From positions 1 through 21,873 of the IMG/VR virus record IMGVR_UViG_3300021600_000032: a DNA stretch of 21,873 bases. One strand, given 5' to 3'. Position 1 is the stretch's first letter, and each line of letters opens with the position of its first letter. Under the pieces are notes generated by a model that was not told the DNA's origin, ran no database searches, and saw only the letters and a list, made by a program, of their open reading frames with translations. The translations under genes were made by a program, and so were the position numbers. Of this stretch, positions 15,509 through 21,873 are shown in pieces. This DNA is from a virus.

Positions 15509-15874
15509 ATTTTTCACTATATCGAAGTCATCTTTACTTGGTGTTAATATGTGTATTGATAGTAAAGTATAAGCCAACATAACCATATATGTAATGGTAA
15601 AACCTAAAAAGAAAGGTATTAACCAAAGGAAGATACCCAAAAATGGTGCCATACATATTAATATTTCAGAAAATCTGTTACGAGGAACAAATACAACTGC
15701 AATTTCAACAGCACTGTTGTTATCATAATCTTTGTCATAAGCAACTTCAATACCTTTATATTCAGAACCAGTTATCTTAACAAAAATAAAATGTAAGAAT
15801 TCGTGAAGAATAAGTGCTGGAGTTAAAAACTCATTGTATATTTTACGTAGTGATATTTTTTTCTTGTTTTTCAT
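15497..15874 (-). CDS. Small membrane zincin-like protein (DUF3267-type)
   Basis: This 125-aa protein begins with a basic N-terminus (KNKKKISLRK) and has HEFLH at residues 24-28, the HExxH zinc-protease motif, within a hydrophobic helix (LTPALILHEFLHFIFVKITG). Two further hydrophobic segments follow (about 69-88 and 90-110). The C-terminal HILTPSKDDFDIV offers Asp115 or Asp116 as a third zinc ligand. The arrangement matches short integral-membrane zincins of the DUF3267 family, related to site-2 proteases. If active it would cut membrane or membrane-proximal proteins. It is transcribed alone from a host-type promoter and is opposite in direction to the flanking structural genes. A phage-encoded version in this place is unusual; the substrate is unknown. 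Confidence 0.72.
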   Translation of the reverse strand: MKNKKKISLRKIYNEFLTPALILHEFLHFIFVKITGSEYKGIEVAYDKDYDNNSAVEIAVVFVPRNRFSEILICMAPFLGIFLWLIPFFLGFTITYMVMLAYTLLSIHILTPSKDDFDIVKNKKP

Positions 15875-15878
15875 ATAA

Positions 15879-15910
15879 CAAATATATCACTTAAAAACTT
15901 ATGGGCAAAA
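15879..15910 (-). promoter_or_regulatory. Host-type (Bacteroidota sigma) promoter for the zincin gene
   Basis: On the minus strand TTTTG (15906-15910), 19 nt and TATATTTG (15879-15886) exactly match the Bacteroidota consensus TTTG, 19-21 nt, TAnnTTTG. Only 4 nt separate the -7 element from the ATG, so the mRNA would be leaderless or nearly so. Confidence 0.7.
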
Positions 15911-15911
15911 T

Positions 15912-15936
15912 AAATCCCCAAAAATATTGGGGATTT
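15912..15936 (-). terminator. Terminator downstream of the coiled-coil gene
   Basis: AAATCCCCAA (15912-15921) pairs with TTGGGGATTT (15927-15936) across a 5-nt loop, 6 nt beyond the stop of the 152-aa minus-strand gene. It overlaps the -33 region of the zincin promoter. Confidence 0.8.
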
Positions 15937-15942
15937 TATTTG

Positions 15943-16401
15943 TTAGTTAGACAAAATCTTTGTGATTTGTTTAGCCTTATCAAAATCATCAATACCCAAT
16001 ACTTTCAATACTTGGTAAGCTTTGAAAGCCTCTTCATCAAAACTATCAATATTCATCGTAATCATGAATTCCTTCTTAATTTCAAGGGCTTTAATTTCTT
16101 CCCCTTTTTTGGTGATTTCTTCTTTTAAGATATTAATATCACTATCAATATCTTCTATTGTATTTGTTACTTCTTTAAGTTCATACTCATAATACCAATT
16201 ACCTGTTATGTTTTTTTTAACACCATCTTGCTCTAACAACATAGTTAGAAAGGTATTTGCAAATGCTGGATTATCACCAGTTACTTTAACCTTAACTTTA
16301 TTTTTTAAAGTTGCATAATTTGTACCAACACCGCCTGAAGTTAGTAATCCTTTGGGTGTTACAACTACCCAATACTCTTTTCCAATAACTATTTTACTCA
16401 T
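15943..16401 (-). CDS. Coiled-coil protein downstream of clpP, unknown function
   Basis: From the ATG at 16401 this is a 152-aa protein. It opens with a beta-like half (KIVIGKEYWVVVTPKG, then KVKVKVTGDNPAF, then WYYEYELKEV). A heptad-rich acidic coiled coil follows (about 95-120: IEDIDSDINILKEEITKKGEEI), then a short helical end (VLGIDDFDKAKQI). An upstream ATG at 16443 would add 14 Lys/Leu-only residues from AT-rich spacer, so the start at 16401 is preferred. It lies 43 nt after the clpP stop on the same strand and shares its transcript. I recognise no family. A partner, adaptor or substrate of the peptidase is possible from linkage only. Confidence 0.65.
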   Translation of the reverse strand: MSKIVIGKEYWVVVTPKGLLTSGGVGTNYATLKNKVKVKVTGDNPAFANTFLTMLLEQDGVKKNITGNWYYEYELKEVTNTIEDIDSDINILKEEITKKGEEIKALEIKKEFMITMNIDSFDEEAFKAYQVLKVLGIDDFDKAKQITKILSN

Positions 16402-16444
16402 TTTTAATTTTCTTTTTAATTTTATTAATAATTTATTTAACATT

Positions 16445-17143
16445 TTATTTTTTTAAAGTTTTTTGTTGTGGTTTTATTACCTCATCAATAATACCATAAG
16501 CCAATGCTTCATCAGCTGATAACCACAAATCACGTTGTGCATCCTCAGTTACCTGTTTAGCATCTTTACCACAATATTCACCAAGAAGTTCGAATAAAAT
16601 TTCATTTGTTTTTTCCCATTCTTTCATTGTGATACGAGCATCTTGGATATTACCCATAGCTCCACCACTCGATTGGTGTAACATTGTTTTGGAAAATCTA
16701 AGTGAAGATCTCATACCCTTAGTTCCTGCTCCTAATAGGACTGAACCCATTGATGCTGCCATACCTGTGTTGATTGTGGCAATTGGTGATTTTATGTAAG
16801 ACATTACATCTACCATTGATAGACCTGATTTTACCGAACCACCTGGACTATCAATATGCATGGTAATTGTTTTCTTACTGTCTTGTTGATCCAAGAATAA
16901 AAGTTGTGCTTGAACTATTGTAGACATTCTGTCATTAACAGGCCCAGCTACCCAAAGTAGTCTGTCCATCATGAGACGATCGAATACTGACATTACTGCC
17001 ACATTCATTTGTCTTTCTTCAATTACTGCAGGCGTCATACTACCTTGTATCATAGGTATAGTTGACATAAAATTTTGATACGCGTGTAAAGTGTTAGAAC
17101 CAATACCCTGGTCTTTAATTGCAAATTTTTCGAATTCGTTCAT
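16445..17143 (-). CDS. clpP: ClpP-like serine peptidase
   Basis: This 232-aa protein aligns by eye with E. coli ClpP over its whole core: IDSPGGSVKSGLSM, then TGMAASMGSVLLGAG, then MLHQSSGG, then RDLWLSADEALAYGIIDEVI. The catalytic triad Ser131, His156 and Asp205 is complete. It has about 30 more N-terminal residues than a mature ClpP, which could be a propeptide. ClpP forms 14-mers that degrade proteins fed by ClpX or ClpA. Some phage families use ClpP-like enzymes as prohead proteases, but T4-like phages use another type, so a head-maturation role is only an option. Redirecting host ClpX is the alternative. It has a host-type promoter and is followed by the coiled-coil gene. Confident family call. 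Confidence 0.93.
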   Translation of the reverse strand: MNEFEKFAIKDQGIGSNTLHAYQNFMSTIPMIQGSMTPAVIEERQMNVAVMSVFDRLMMDRLLWVAGPVNDRMSTIVQAQLLFLDQQDSKKTITMHIDSPGGSVKSGLSMVDVMSYIKSPIATINTGMAASMGSVLLGAGTKGMRSSLRFSKTMLHQSSGGAMGNIQDARITMKEWEKTNEILFELLGEYCGKDAKQVTEDAQRDLWLSADEALAYGIIDEVIKPQQKTLKK

Positions 17144-17165
17144 TTTTATATAAGTTTTGTTTAGT

Positions 17166-17197
17166 TAAAGATATTTATAATAAAATTAATAGTCAAA
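17166..17197 (-). promoter_or_regulatory. Host-type promoter for clpP
   Basis: On the minus strand TTTG (17194-17197), 20 nt and TATCTTTA (17166-17173) match the Bacteroidota consensus with one mismatch in the -7 element. The ATG is 22 nt downstream. The -7 element overlaps the opposing ATATTTAT element at 17171-17178. Confidence 0.55.
17171..17178 (+). promoter_or_regulatory. ATATTTAT promoter-like element for the 781-aa gene
   Basis: The octamer lies 31 nt before the ATG at 17210, with an A-rich leader. It shares bases with the divergent clpP promoter. Confidence 0.5.
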
Positions 17198-17209
17198 AAA
17201 ATTATAAAA

Positions 17210-19555
17210 ATGATGTCAAGAGAAAACCTTATAAACAACACTGTAGAAAAAGATATTGAATTAACTATAAACTATTTAATAGAACACTCTAATTCTATAT
17301 TAAAAAACAATAAATTATTGTTTGAAAATAAAATAGATAAGGTTGAATTTGATAAAATAAACGAAGGATTATGGGAAAAAATCAAATATGGTCTTTCCAA
17401 ATTAGGTCGTTACAAGGCTGGTGGTAAAATTTTAGGAAAAAATAAAATAGACCAAGAAACTGCTGATAAGATACAAACTATTTTAGATAAAAAAGGTAAT
17501 GAGGTTATTAAAAATTTACACTCTAATATACAACAATCTAATCCAGAATTTCCAAACAATGAAAAAGGTGAACAATTCTTAAAAACTGTTTTAGAAATCG
17601 CCACTGTTTATGATTCCATTGTTGAAGCAACCAAAAAAGACCCTAAAGAAGAAGGTTATTTACCTATAGATGCCGCAAATACGGTTATAGAAGATTTAGC
17701 TTCATATGCTAAAAAATATCTTGATGTTGATTTAACCGCAGCCTATTCTGTTATGGATTCCGAAGAAGAGAAAGTAGATACAGATGATGAGGAAGGTGAT
17801 GATACTGAAAAAGGGGAAGAAGAACTTTTAACCGATGATGTTAAAGATATTAATGAAGATGAGGCATCAGATGTTAGAAAAAAGTTACAATCTAAAAAAG
17901 GTGAGGACGGTGTTAATAGGGACAGTGAAAGGATGAAGACCTTAAAATCTAATAAACTTCCTCTTATGTTGGTTGGTGTTGGAGCATCGATGGGTGCTTT
18001 TTCTTGGTTAGCCAATACAGAATGGTTTAAACATTTATTTGAATCCACTTACCATTATACAGATACGGAAAAAATAAAAAGTGTCATCCAAGTAAAAACA
18101 CAAGTTCTTAATGATATCAAACCTGGTGAGGGTGTTTATAAATTATTGGGTAGGGTTACAGAACATCCTTTGGATAGTAACTCATCACCTGAAGAATTTA
18201 TGAACGCATTAAAACAAATAGGTGGTGGGGATGCAAATAAAGGTGTTGATTTATTATGTCAAAAAGGTGGTGTAATGATGAAACCTGAATTTGCGGCAAA
18301 AGGTCTTCACGATTTTGTAAATAACCCAGATAAGTTTAAAAATATGGGTGAACTATTTAAAGGAACCGCTTCAGGTACTGGTAAATTAGTTGAGCCAGGT
18401 ACAGGTCTAAATACAACATCTTACGGTACAATAGCTGGTAAAAGTTTAACTTCTATTTTGGTTAAAAATTTACCTACAATAATTACTAAGGTTGTTATTA
18501 AAACTGGGGTTAAAGTTGGTAGTGGTTATGCTGTAGCTAAAGGATTTGGAGCTGTCTTAGGTCCAATAGGTGTTGCAGTAGTTTCCGCAGGTTTATTAGT
18601 TAAAGCTATGAGAATTAAGGGTCAAAAACAATCAAGAGCTAAAACTTTAAACGATTTATATCAATCTATACAACCAATTAAAGGGGATAAACAAAACATG
18701 TCAGTTTTACCATCACGTGAGGAAGACAAAGATGCTAAACCTACATCAACACCACAAGATGAAGTAACACCTACATCAACACCAGCGCCAAAAGACTTTC
18801 TTAAAGGTAATAGAAATATGCAATTAGCTTACTTAGCAGAATTGTTTTTACCTCAAGGTAGTGGTTTGTGGGATAGGTTAGGGATTAAAAAAGGTACCGT
18901 AATACCTAGTAATTTCTTAGATGCGGCATTAGGACAAGGTAAAGTTGATTCTGAAAAATATTTAAAAGCTTATTATAACCATTTAAAGAAAGAAAATTCT
19001 TTTACAAAAGATCCAGGTAACTCTGGTGCTTGGATTGCTAAAATTAGAAGTAATCAGACATTAGATTTGGTTAAATGGATAAGAAACACAAGAAAAAATA
19101 TAGGAGCTTTCTTAAAGGCATTAAATAAAGAATTCCCTGACATGGAGATAGGTCAAAGAGCAAAGGCAACAACAGTAAAACCAGGTAAAAGGGGTGAATC
19201 AATGGGTACGTCTGGCATACAAGATTCCATACAAAGAATAAATAATATTTTATCGGAATCCATTAATTTAGGTAATACAGCTTTAAAAGCTGGTTTTGAC
19301 AGTAATCTGTTTATGAAAAATTTACCACAGTTTATGGAGATGATAAGTTCTATGTATTACAGTATTAAAGGTGATAAGTTACCATATAATAAAGATGGTG
19401 TATTAAATATTTGTAAAAAATATGGTTGTAAATATGGTAAATCATCTGGTTATCAAAAAACAAAATCAGCTGATTATAAGTTACAAAGTGAAGCTAAAAC
19501 TTTAAATAAAAATTTAAATGAAGAAATAATTAGAATAAAAAATTTGATGAAATAA
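17210..19555 (+). CDS. Large virion-associated protein with hydrophobic segments, unknown family
   Basis: This 781-aa protein has a Lys/Glu-rich helical N-terminus (NEGLWEKIKYGLSKLGRYKA at about 52-71), then a very acidic linker (about 184-220: EEEKVDTDDEEGDD and similar). A hydrophobic segment follows (about 250-268, LPLMLVGVGASMGAFSWLA), then a Gly/Ala-rich hydrophobic region (about 425-470, containing KGFGAVLGPIGVAVVSAGLL). There is a Thr/Pro linker (PTSTPQDEVTPTSTPAP) and a C-terminal helical domain ending LNEEIIRIKNLMK. That ending matches the N-terminal tag of the PQ-loop protein. It is not a tape measure by position or composition. A head-internal protein ejected with DNA, or a membrane-active protein, fits the hydrophobic segments; this is inference. 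The start could also be the second ATG at 17213. Confidence 0.65.
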   Translation: MMSRENLINNTVEKDIELTINYLIEHSNSILKNNKLLFENKIDKVEFDKINEGLWEKIKYGLSKLGRYKAGGKILGKNKIDQETADKIQTILDKKGNEVIKNLHSNIQQSNPEFPNNEKGEQFLKTVLEIATVYDSIVEATKKDPKEEGYLPIDAANTVIEDLASYAKKYLDVDLTAAYSVMDSEEEKVDTDDEEGDDTEKGEEELLTDDVKDINEDEASDVRKKLQSKKGEDGVNRDSERMKTLKSNKLPLMLVGVGASMGAFSWLANTEWFKHLFESTYHYTDTEKIKSVIQVKTQVLNDIKPGEGVYKLLGRVTEHPLDSNSSPEEFMNALKQIGGGDANKGVDLLCQKGGVMMKPEFAAKGLHDFVNNPDKFKNMGELFKGTASGTGKLVEPGTGLNTTSYGTIAGKSLTSILVKNLPTIITKVVIKTGVKVGSGYAVAKGFGAVLGPIGVAVVSAGLLVKAMRIKGQKQSRAKTLNDLYQSIQPIKGDKQNMSVLPSREEDKDAKPTSTPQDEVTPTSTPAPKDFLKGNRNMQLAYLAELFLPQGSGLWDRLGIKKGTVIPSNFLDAALGQGKVDSEKYLKAYYNHLKKENSFTKDPGNSGAWIAKIRSNQTLDLVKWIRNTRKNIGAFLKALNKEFPDMEIGQRAKATTVKPGKRGESMGTSGIQDSIQRINNILSESINLGNTALKAGFDSNLFMKNLPQFMEMISSMYYSIKGDKLPYNKDGVLNICKKYGCKYGKSSGYQKTKSADYKLQSEAKTLNKNLNEEIIRIKNLMK

Positions 19556-19572
19556 AAAAATAAAATTTCAGC

Positions 19573-19580
19573 ATATTTAT
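19573..19580 (+). promoter_or_regulatory. ATATTTAT promoter-like element for the tail tube
   Basis: The octamer lies 37 nt before the tube ATG, with a leader that is nearly all A. It gives the tube its own promoter, separate from the sheath. Confidence 0.55.
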
Positions 19581-19617
19581 ATTAAAAAGATAACAACTTA
19601 AAAAAAAACAAAATATT

Positions 19618-20106
19618 ATGGCAGATTTATTAATGAGGATGCCCGTTCCTTATGAACCAAAAAAACAGAATAGATTTATTCTTAGATTTCCATCACCTTT
19701 AGGCATACAGGAATGGTTTGTAAAATCATCATCAAGACCTAAAATAACTCAGGAGGAAGTCGAAATTCAATTTCTTAACACATCTACATGGGTTATTGGT
19801 CGTTTTACTTGGGATAGTATTGATGTAACATTCCGTGATCCTATTGGCCCTTCTGCAGCACAAGCTTTAATGGAGTGGGTTCGTTTACATTCGGAATCAG
19901 TAACAGGCCGTCAAGGTTACGCCGCTGGATATAAGAAAGATATTGAACTTGAACTTCTTGATCCAACAGGTGTGGTTATTGAAAAATGGATACTTCAAGG
20001 TACTATGTTGACAAATGTTGACTTTGGTAGTTTAGATTACTCATCTTCAGATATTGCTGAGATTACTGGTACTTTACGCTTCGATAGAGCAATTCACGTA
20101 TTCTAA
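19618..20106 (+). CDS. Tail tube protein (gp19-like)
   Basis: This 162-aa protein is almost the length of T4 gp19 (163 aa as I recall). Typical features are an N-terminal FILRFPSPLGIQEWFVKSSS segment, then TWDSIDVTFRDPIG, ALMEWVRLHSE, IELELLDPTGVVIEKW and a closing FGSLDYSSSDIAEI stretch before TLRFDRA. This beta-barrel fold forms stacked hexameric rings that make the inner tail tube. In T4 gene 19 directly follows the sheath gene; here about 5.8 kb of other genes intervene. No terminator is visible after it. The next gene has its own promoter-like octamer. Confidence 0.93.
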   Translation: MADLLMRMPVPYEPKKQNRFILRFPSPLGIQEWFVKSSSRPKITQEEVEIQFLNTSTWVIGRFTWDSIDVTFRDPIGPSAAQALMEWVRLHSESVTGRQGYAAGYKKDIELELLDPTGVVIEKWILQGTMLTNVDFGSLDYSSSDIAEITGTLRFDRAIHVF

Positions 20107-20146
20107 AATACAGTATCAAATACTTGACATCCTAAAGAAGTTCCGT

Positions 20147-20154
20147 ATATTTAT
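20147..20154 (+). promoter_or_regulatory. ATATTTAT promoter-like element for the second endonuclease
   Basis: The octamer ends 4 nt before the ATG at 20159. This position supports that start rather than an upstream in-frame ATG inside the tube gene. Confidence 0.5.
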
Positions 20155-20158
20155 TTAT

Positions 20159-21739
20159 ATGGAACTTTCTTTTTTTACAACAAATAATAAATCTGGTTAT
20201 AAAACCAAAGAACGGTGGTTCTTCAAAAACTATCCCGAAGAATATCGGACAATATTAACATATTGTTATAATAAAATCCCTTCATCATCTTTCAAAGAAA
20301 AAATATGGTTCTATTTTAATAATCTAACACAAAAACCAAAATGTGAGTCTTGTGGTGGTGAAATAACATTTTCAGAACGATTTGACCGTGGGTATAACTC
20401 TTTCTGTTCACTGAAATGTGCTAATGATAGTGGGTTGTTATTAAAAAAATCTAAAGAATCTATGTTGAAAAAGCATGGTGTAGAATTTTACCCTCAACAC
20501 TCTAGCTTTGTTAAAAAACAAAAAGACACCAAGAAAAATAAATATGGTGATGAAAATTACAACAATAACAAGAAATCTAAAAACACAAAGATGGAACGTT
20601 ATGGTGATGAGAATTATGTTAATGTTGAAAAGGCTAAGGAAACCTCATTACTAAAATATGGTACAAATAATTATTCTAAATCAAATTCTTTTAAATTACA
20701 AATAGAAAATAACTATAGAAACTTATATAAAGAATTAGATATAATTAATGTAGGTAAAAATATTATTAAAATAAAATGTAATGGGTGTAACTGTGAGTAT
20801 GATATAAACAAACAATTACTATATGAAAGGAAGAAACATAAATATGTTTTATGTACTGAATGTAATCCTATAGGGTTTTCTTCCATTAGTCAATACGAAC
20901 AACAGATATCTGATTTTATAACATCATTAGGTATAGATAACACACAATCAAATAGAGTTCTATTAAATAATAAAGAAATTGATATACTAGTACCTAAACA
21001 TAATTTAGGTATTGAATTTGATGGGTTATATTGGCATTCAGAACACTTTATGGATAGTGACTACCATTTAAATAAAACAAAAGAATGTGAGAAATTAGGT
21101 ATTAATTTAATACACATATTTGAGGATGAGTGGTTATATAATAGACCGATTGTGGAATCTATTATAAAAAATAAATTGAACTTGATTTCCAATAAGGTTT
21201 ACGCAAGAAGATGTGAATTAAAAGAGGTTAACGATTCTGTTTCAAAAAAGTTTTTAAATGAAAACCATATTCAAGGTGGTGAATGTAAAAACTCTGTTAG
21301 ATTAGGTTTATATTATGAAGAAGTGTTGGTTTCATTAATGACATTCTCAAGGGGAAGAATATCACTTGGTGGTAGTGTTGATGAATGGGAATTGGTTAGG
21401 TTCTGTAATAAAATAAACTATAATGTTGTTGGTGGGGCCTCAAAATTGTTTAGTTATTTTTTAAAAACACAAAAACCTAATAAAATTATTTCATATTCTG
21501 ATATAAGAATTTTTGACGGTAAACTATATAACACATTAGGTTTTAATAAAATCCATGAATCAAAACCTAATTATTGGTACGTTTTGGAAAATAAGAGGTA
21601 TCATAGATTTGCTTATAGAAAAAACGTTTTGGTTAAACAGGGTTTTGATAAAGATAAGACTGAAAAACAAATCATGTTTGATCGTGGGTATTATCGTATA
21701 TATGACTGTGGCCATATAAGATGGGAGTATAATAATTAA
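20159..21739 (+). CDS. Free-standing homing endonuclease, Vsr-like core with Mom/GNAT-like C-terminus
   Basis: This is a 526-aa protein from the ATG at 20159; the frame extends upstream into the tube gene, but that start is unlikely. In order: a Cys4 zinc motif (C62, C65, C83, C87); four repeats of the type KxYGxENY (about 104-173), common in phage endonucleases; a zinc ribbon (C207, C210, C232, C235); a nuclease core with EIDILVPK (273-280), IEFDGLYWHSE (285-295) and FEDEW (321-325), resembling the Vsr-like PD-(D/E)xK or EDxHD fold; and a C-terminal domain (about 348-490) with SLMTFSRGR, WELVRFCN and YNTLGFNKIHESKPNYWYV, which recalls Mom/GNAT-fold proteins. Probably a selfish homing enzyme beside the conserved tube gene; its target was not determined. 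Confidence 0.82.
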   Translation: MELSFFTTNNKSGYKTKERWFFKNYPEEYRTILTYCYNKIPSSSFKEKIWFYFNNLTQKPKCESCGGEITFSERFDRGYNSFCSLKCANDSGLLLKKSKESMLKKHGVEFYPQHSSFVKKQKDTKKNKYGDENYNNNKKSKNTKMERYGDENYVNVEKAKETSLLKYGTNNYSKSNSFKLQIENNYRNLYKELDIINVGKNIIKIKCNGCNCEYDINKQLLYERKKHKYVLCTECNPIGFSSISQYEQQISDFITSLGIDNTQSNRVLLNNKEIDILVPKHNLGIEFDGLYWHSEHFMDSDYHLNKTKECEKLGINLIHIFEDEWLYNRPIVESIIKNKLNLISNKVYARRCELKEVNDSVSKKFLNENHIQGGECKNSVRLGLYYEEVLVSLMTFSRGRISLGGSVDEWELVRFCNKINYNVVGGASKLFSYFLKTQKPNKIISYSDIRIFDGKLYNTLGFNKIHESKPNYWYVLENKRYHRFAYRKNVLVKQGFDKDKTEKQIMFDRGYYRIYDCGHIRWEYNN

Positions 21740-21741
21740 TT

Positions 21742-21770
21742 AAAATCCTCACCTTATGGTGGGGATTTTT
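21742..21770 (+). terminator. Intrinsic terminator after the second endonuclease
   Basis: AAAATCCTCACC (21742-21753) pairs with GGTGGGGATTTT (21758-21769), with one T-G wobble and a TTAT loop, and ends in a T run. It starts 3 nt after the stop codon. Confidence 0.85.
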
Positions 21771-21783
21771 TATGCCTTATTTG

Positions 21784-21791
21784 ATATTTAT
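21784..21791 (+). promoter_or_regulatory. ATATTTAT promoter-like element
   Basis: The octamer lies between the terminator and the last ATG, with only 6 nt to the start codon. Confidence 0.5.
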
Positions 21792-21797
21792 AATAAA

Positions 21798-21873
21798 ATG
21801 AACATTAAAAAAATCATAAAGGAAGAAGTTTTAAATTATGAAATAATTAACGAAAGTTTTTTTAAGAAATCTA
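21798..21873 (+). CDS. Start of an unidentified gene, cut by the window edge
   Basis: Twenty-five codons are visible: MNIKKIIKEEVLNYEIINES, then FFKKS, open at the edge. A terminator and a promoter-like octamer directly precede it, supporting a true start. The opening is a Lys/Ile/Glu helix with an INES motif, similar in style to the N-terminal helices of the proteins at 13924, 14633 and 14849. Product unknown. Confidence 0.6.
   Translation, partial: MNIKKIIKEEVLNYEIINESFFKKS

Noticed and set aside
15901-16128. 75-aa plus-strand open frame
   Set aside because: It starts within the zincin promoter and terminator region and is antisense to the coiled-coil gene. Composition is implausible.
16402-16443. 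N-terminal extension of the coiled-coil protein from the ATG at 16443
   Set aside because: The added 14 residues are Lys, Leu, Asn, Ile and Arg only, encoded by AT-rich spacer after the clpP stop. The ATG at 16401 gives a normal start.
16445-17143. Interpreting the ClpP-like gene as the phage prohead protease
   Set aside because: Not adopted as the call. T4-like phages use a different protease, and the gene is on the opposite strand with a host-type promoter; kept only as an option.
20054-20158. Upstream in-frame start of the second endonuclease inside the tail tube gene
   Set aside because: It would overlap the tube gene by 53 nt and translate across the promoter-like octamer. The ATG at 20159 follows that octamer.
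1-21873. CRISPR array, tRNA genes, insertion sequences, diversity-generating retroelement
   Set aside because: No regularly spaced repeats, cloverleaf-like sequences, transposase or reverse transcriptase were seen. The adhesin repeats are coding and imperfect, with no template/variable pair recognised by eye.

Overview
The window reads as part of the virion-assembly region of a large, AT-rich, contractile-tailed (T4-like, myovirus) phage genome. The anchors are a contractile tail sheath gene (11076-13853) and a gp19-type tail tube gene (19618-20106), with a probable neck/tail-completion pair (3495-5060) and a fibre block (5057-10762). A Bacteroidota host is inferred, not proven. Start codons are preceded by A-rich leaders without Shine-Dalgarno sequences. 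Upstream of two minus-strand genes there are also close matches to the Bacteroidota housekeeping promoter (TTTG, 19-20 nt, TAnnTTTG).

Layout. 1-2724 (minus) is a SNF2-family helicase that runs off the left edge and carries a 350-residue intein in its Walker A motif. 2813-3502 is a free-standing GIY-YIG homing endonuclease. 3495-5060 holds two structural proteins. 5057-10762 is a fibre/adhesin block: three fibre-like proteins, one small protein and two tandem G/S/T/N-rich paralogues. 10765-10917 (minus) is a 50-aa ribbon-helix-helix-like protein with phased repeats upstream. The sheath gene follows. Between sheath and tube, which are adjacent in T4, lie a PQ-loop membrane protein, two small helical proteins, a minus-strand island (membrane zincin-like protein, coiled-coil protein, ClpP peptidase) and a 781-aa protein with hydrophobic segments. 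After the tube come a second homing endonuclease with a Vsr-like core and the start of another gene.

Regulation. The octamer ATATTTAT lies in the upstream gap of essentially every plus-strand transcription unit and of the helicase, always in the sense direction and 4-61 nt before the start. It looks like a phage-specific promoter element. The zincin and ClpP genes instead carry host-type promoters, so host-driven and phage-driven genes may be interleaved.

The most unusual points are: the intein with class 3 (W-C-T) signature residues; the short helical tag shared by proteins around the sheath-tube interval; the ClpP/zincin island inside the tail genes; the lipoprotein-like PQ-loop fusion; and overlapping divergent host-type and phage-type promoters between clpP and the 781-aa gene. 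No tRNA gene, CRISPR array or insertion sequence was recognised.
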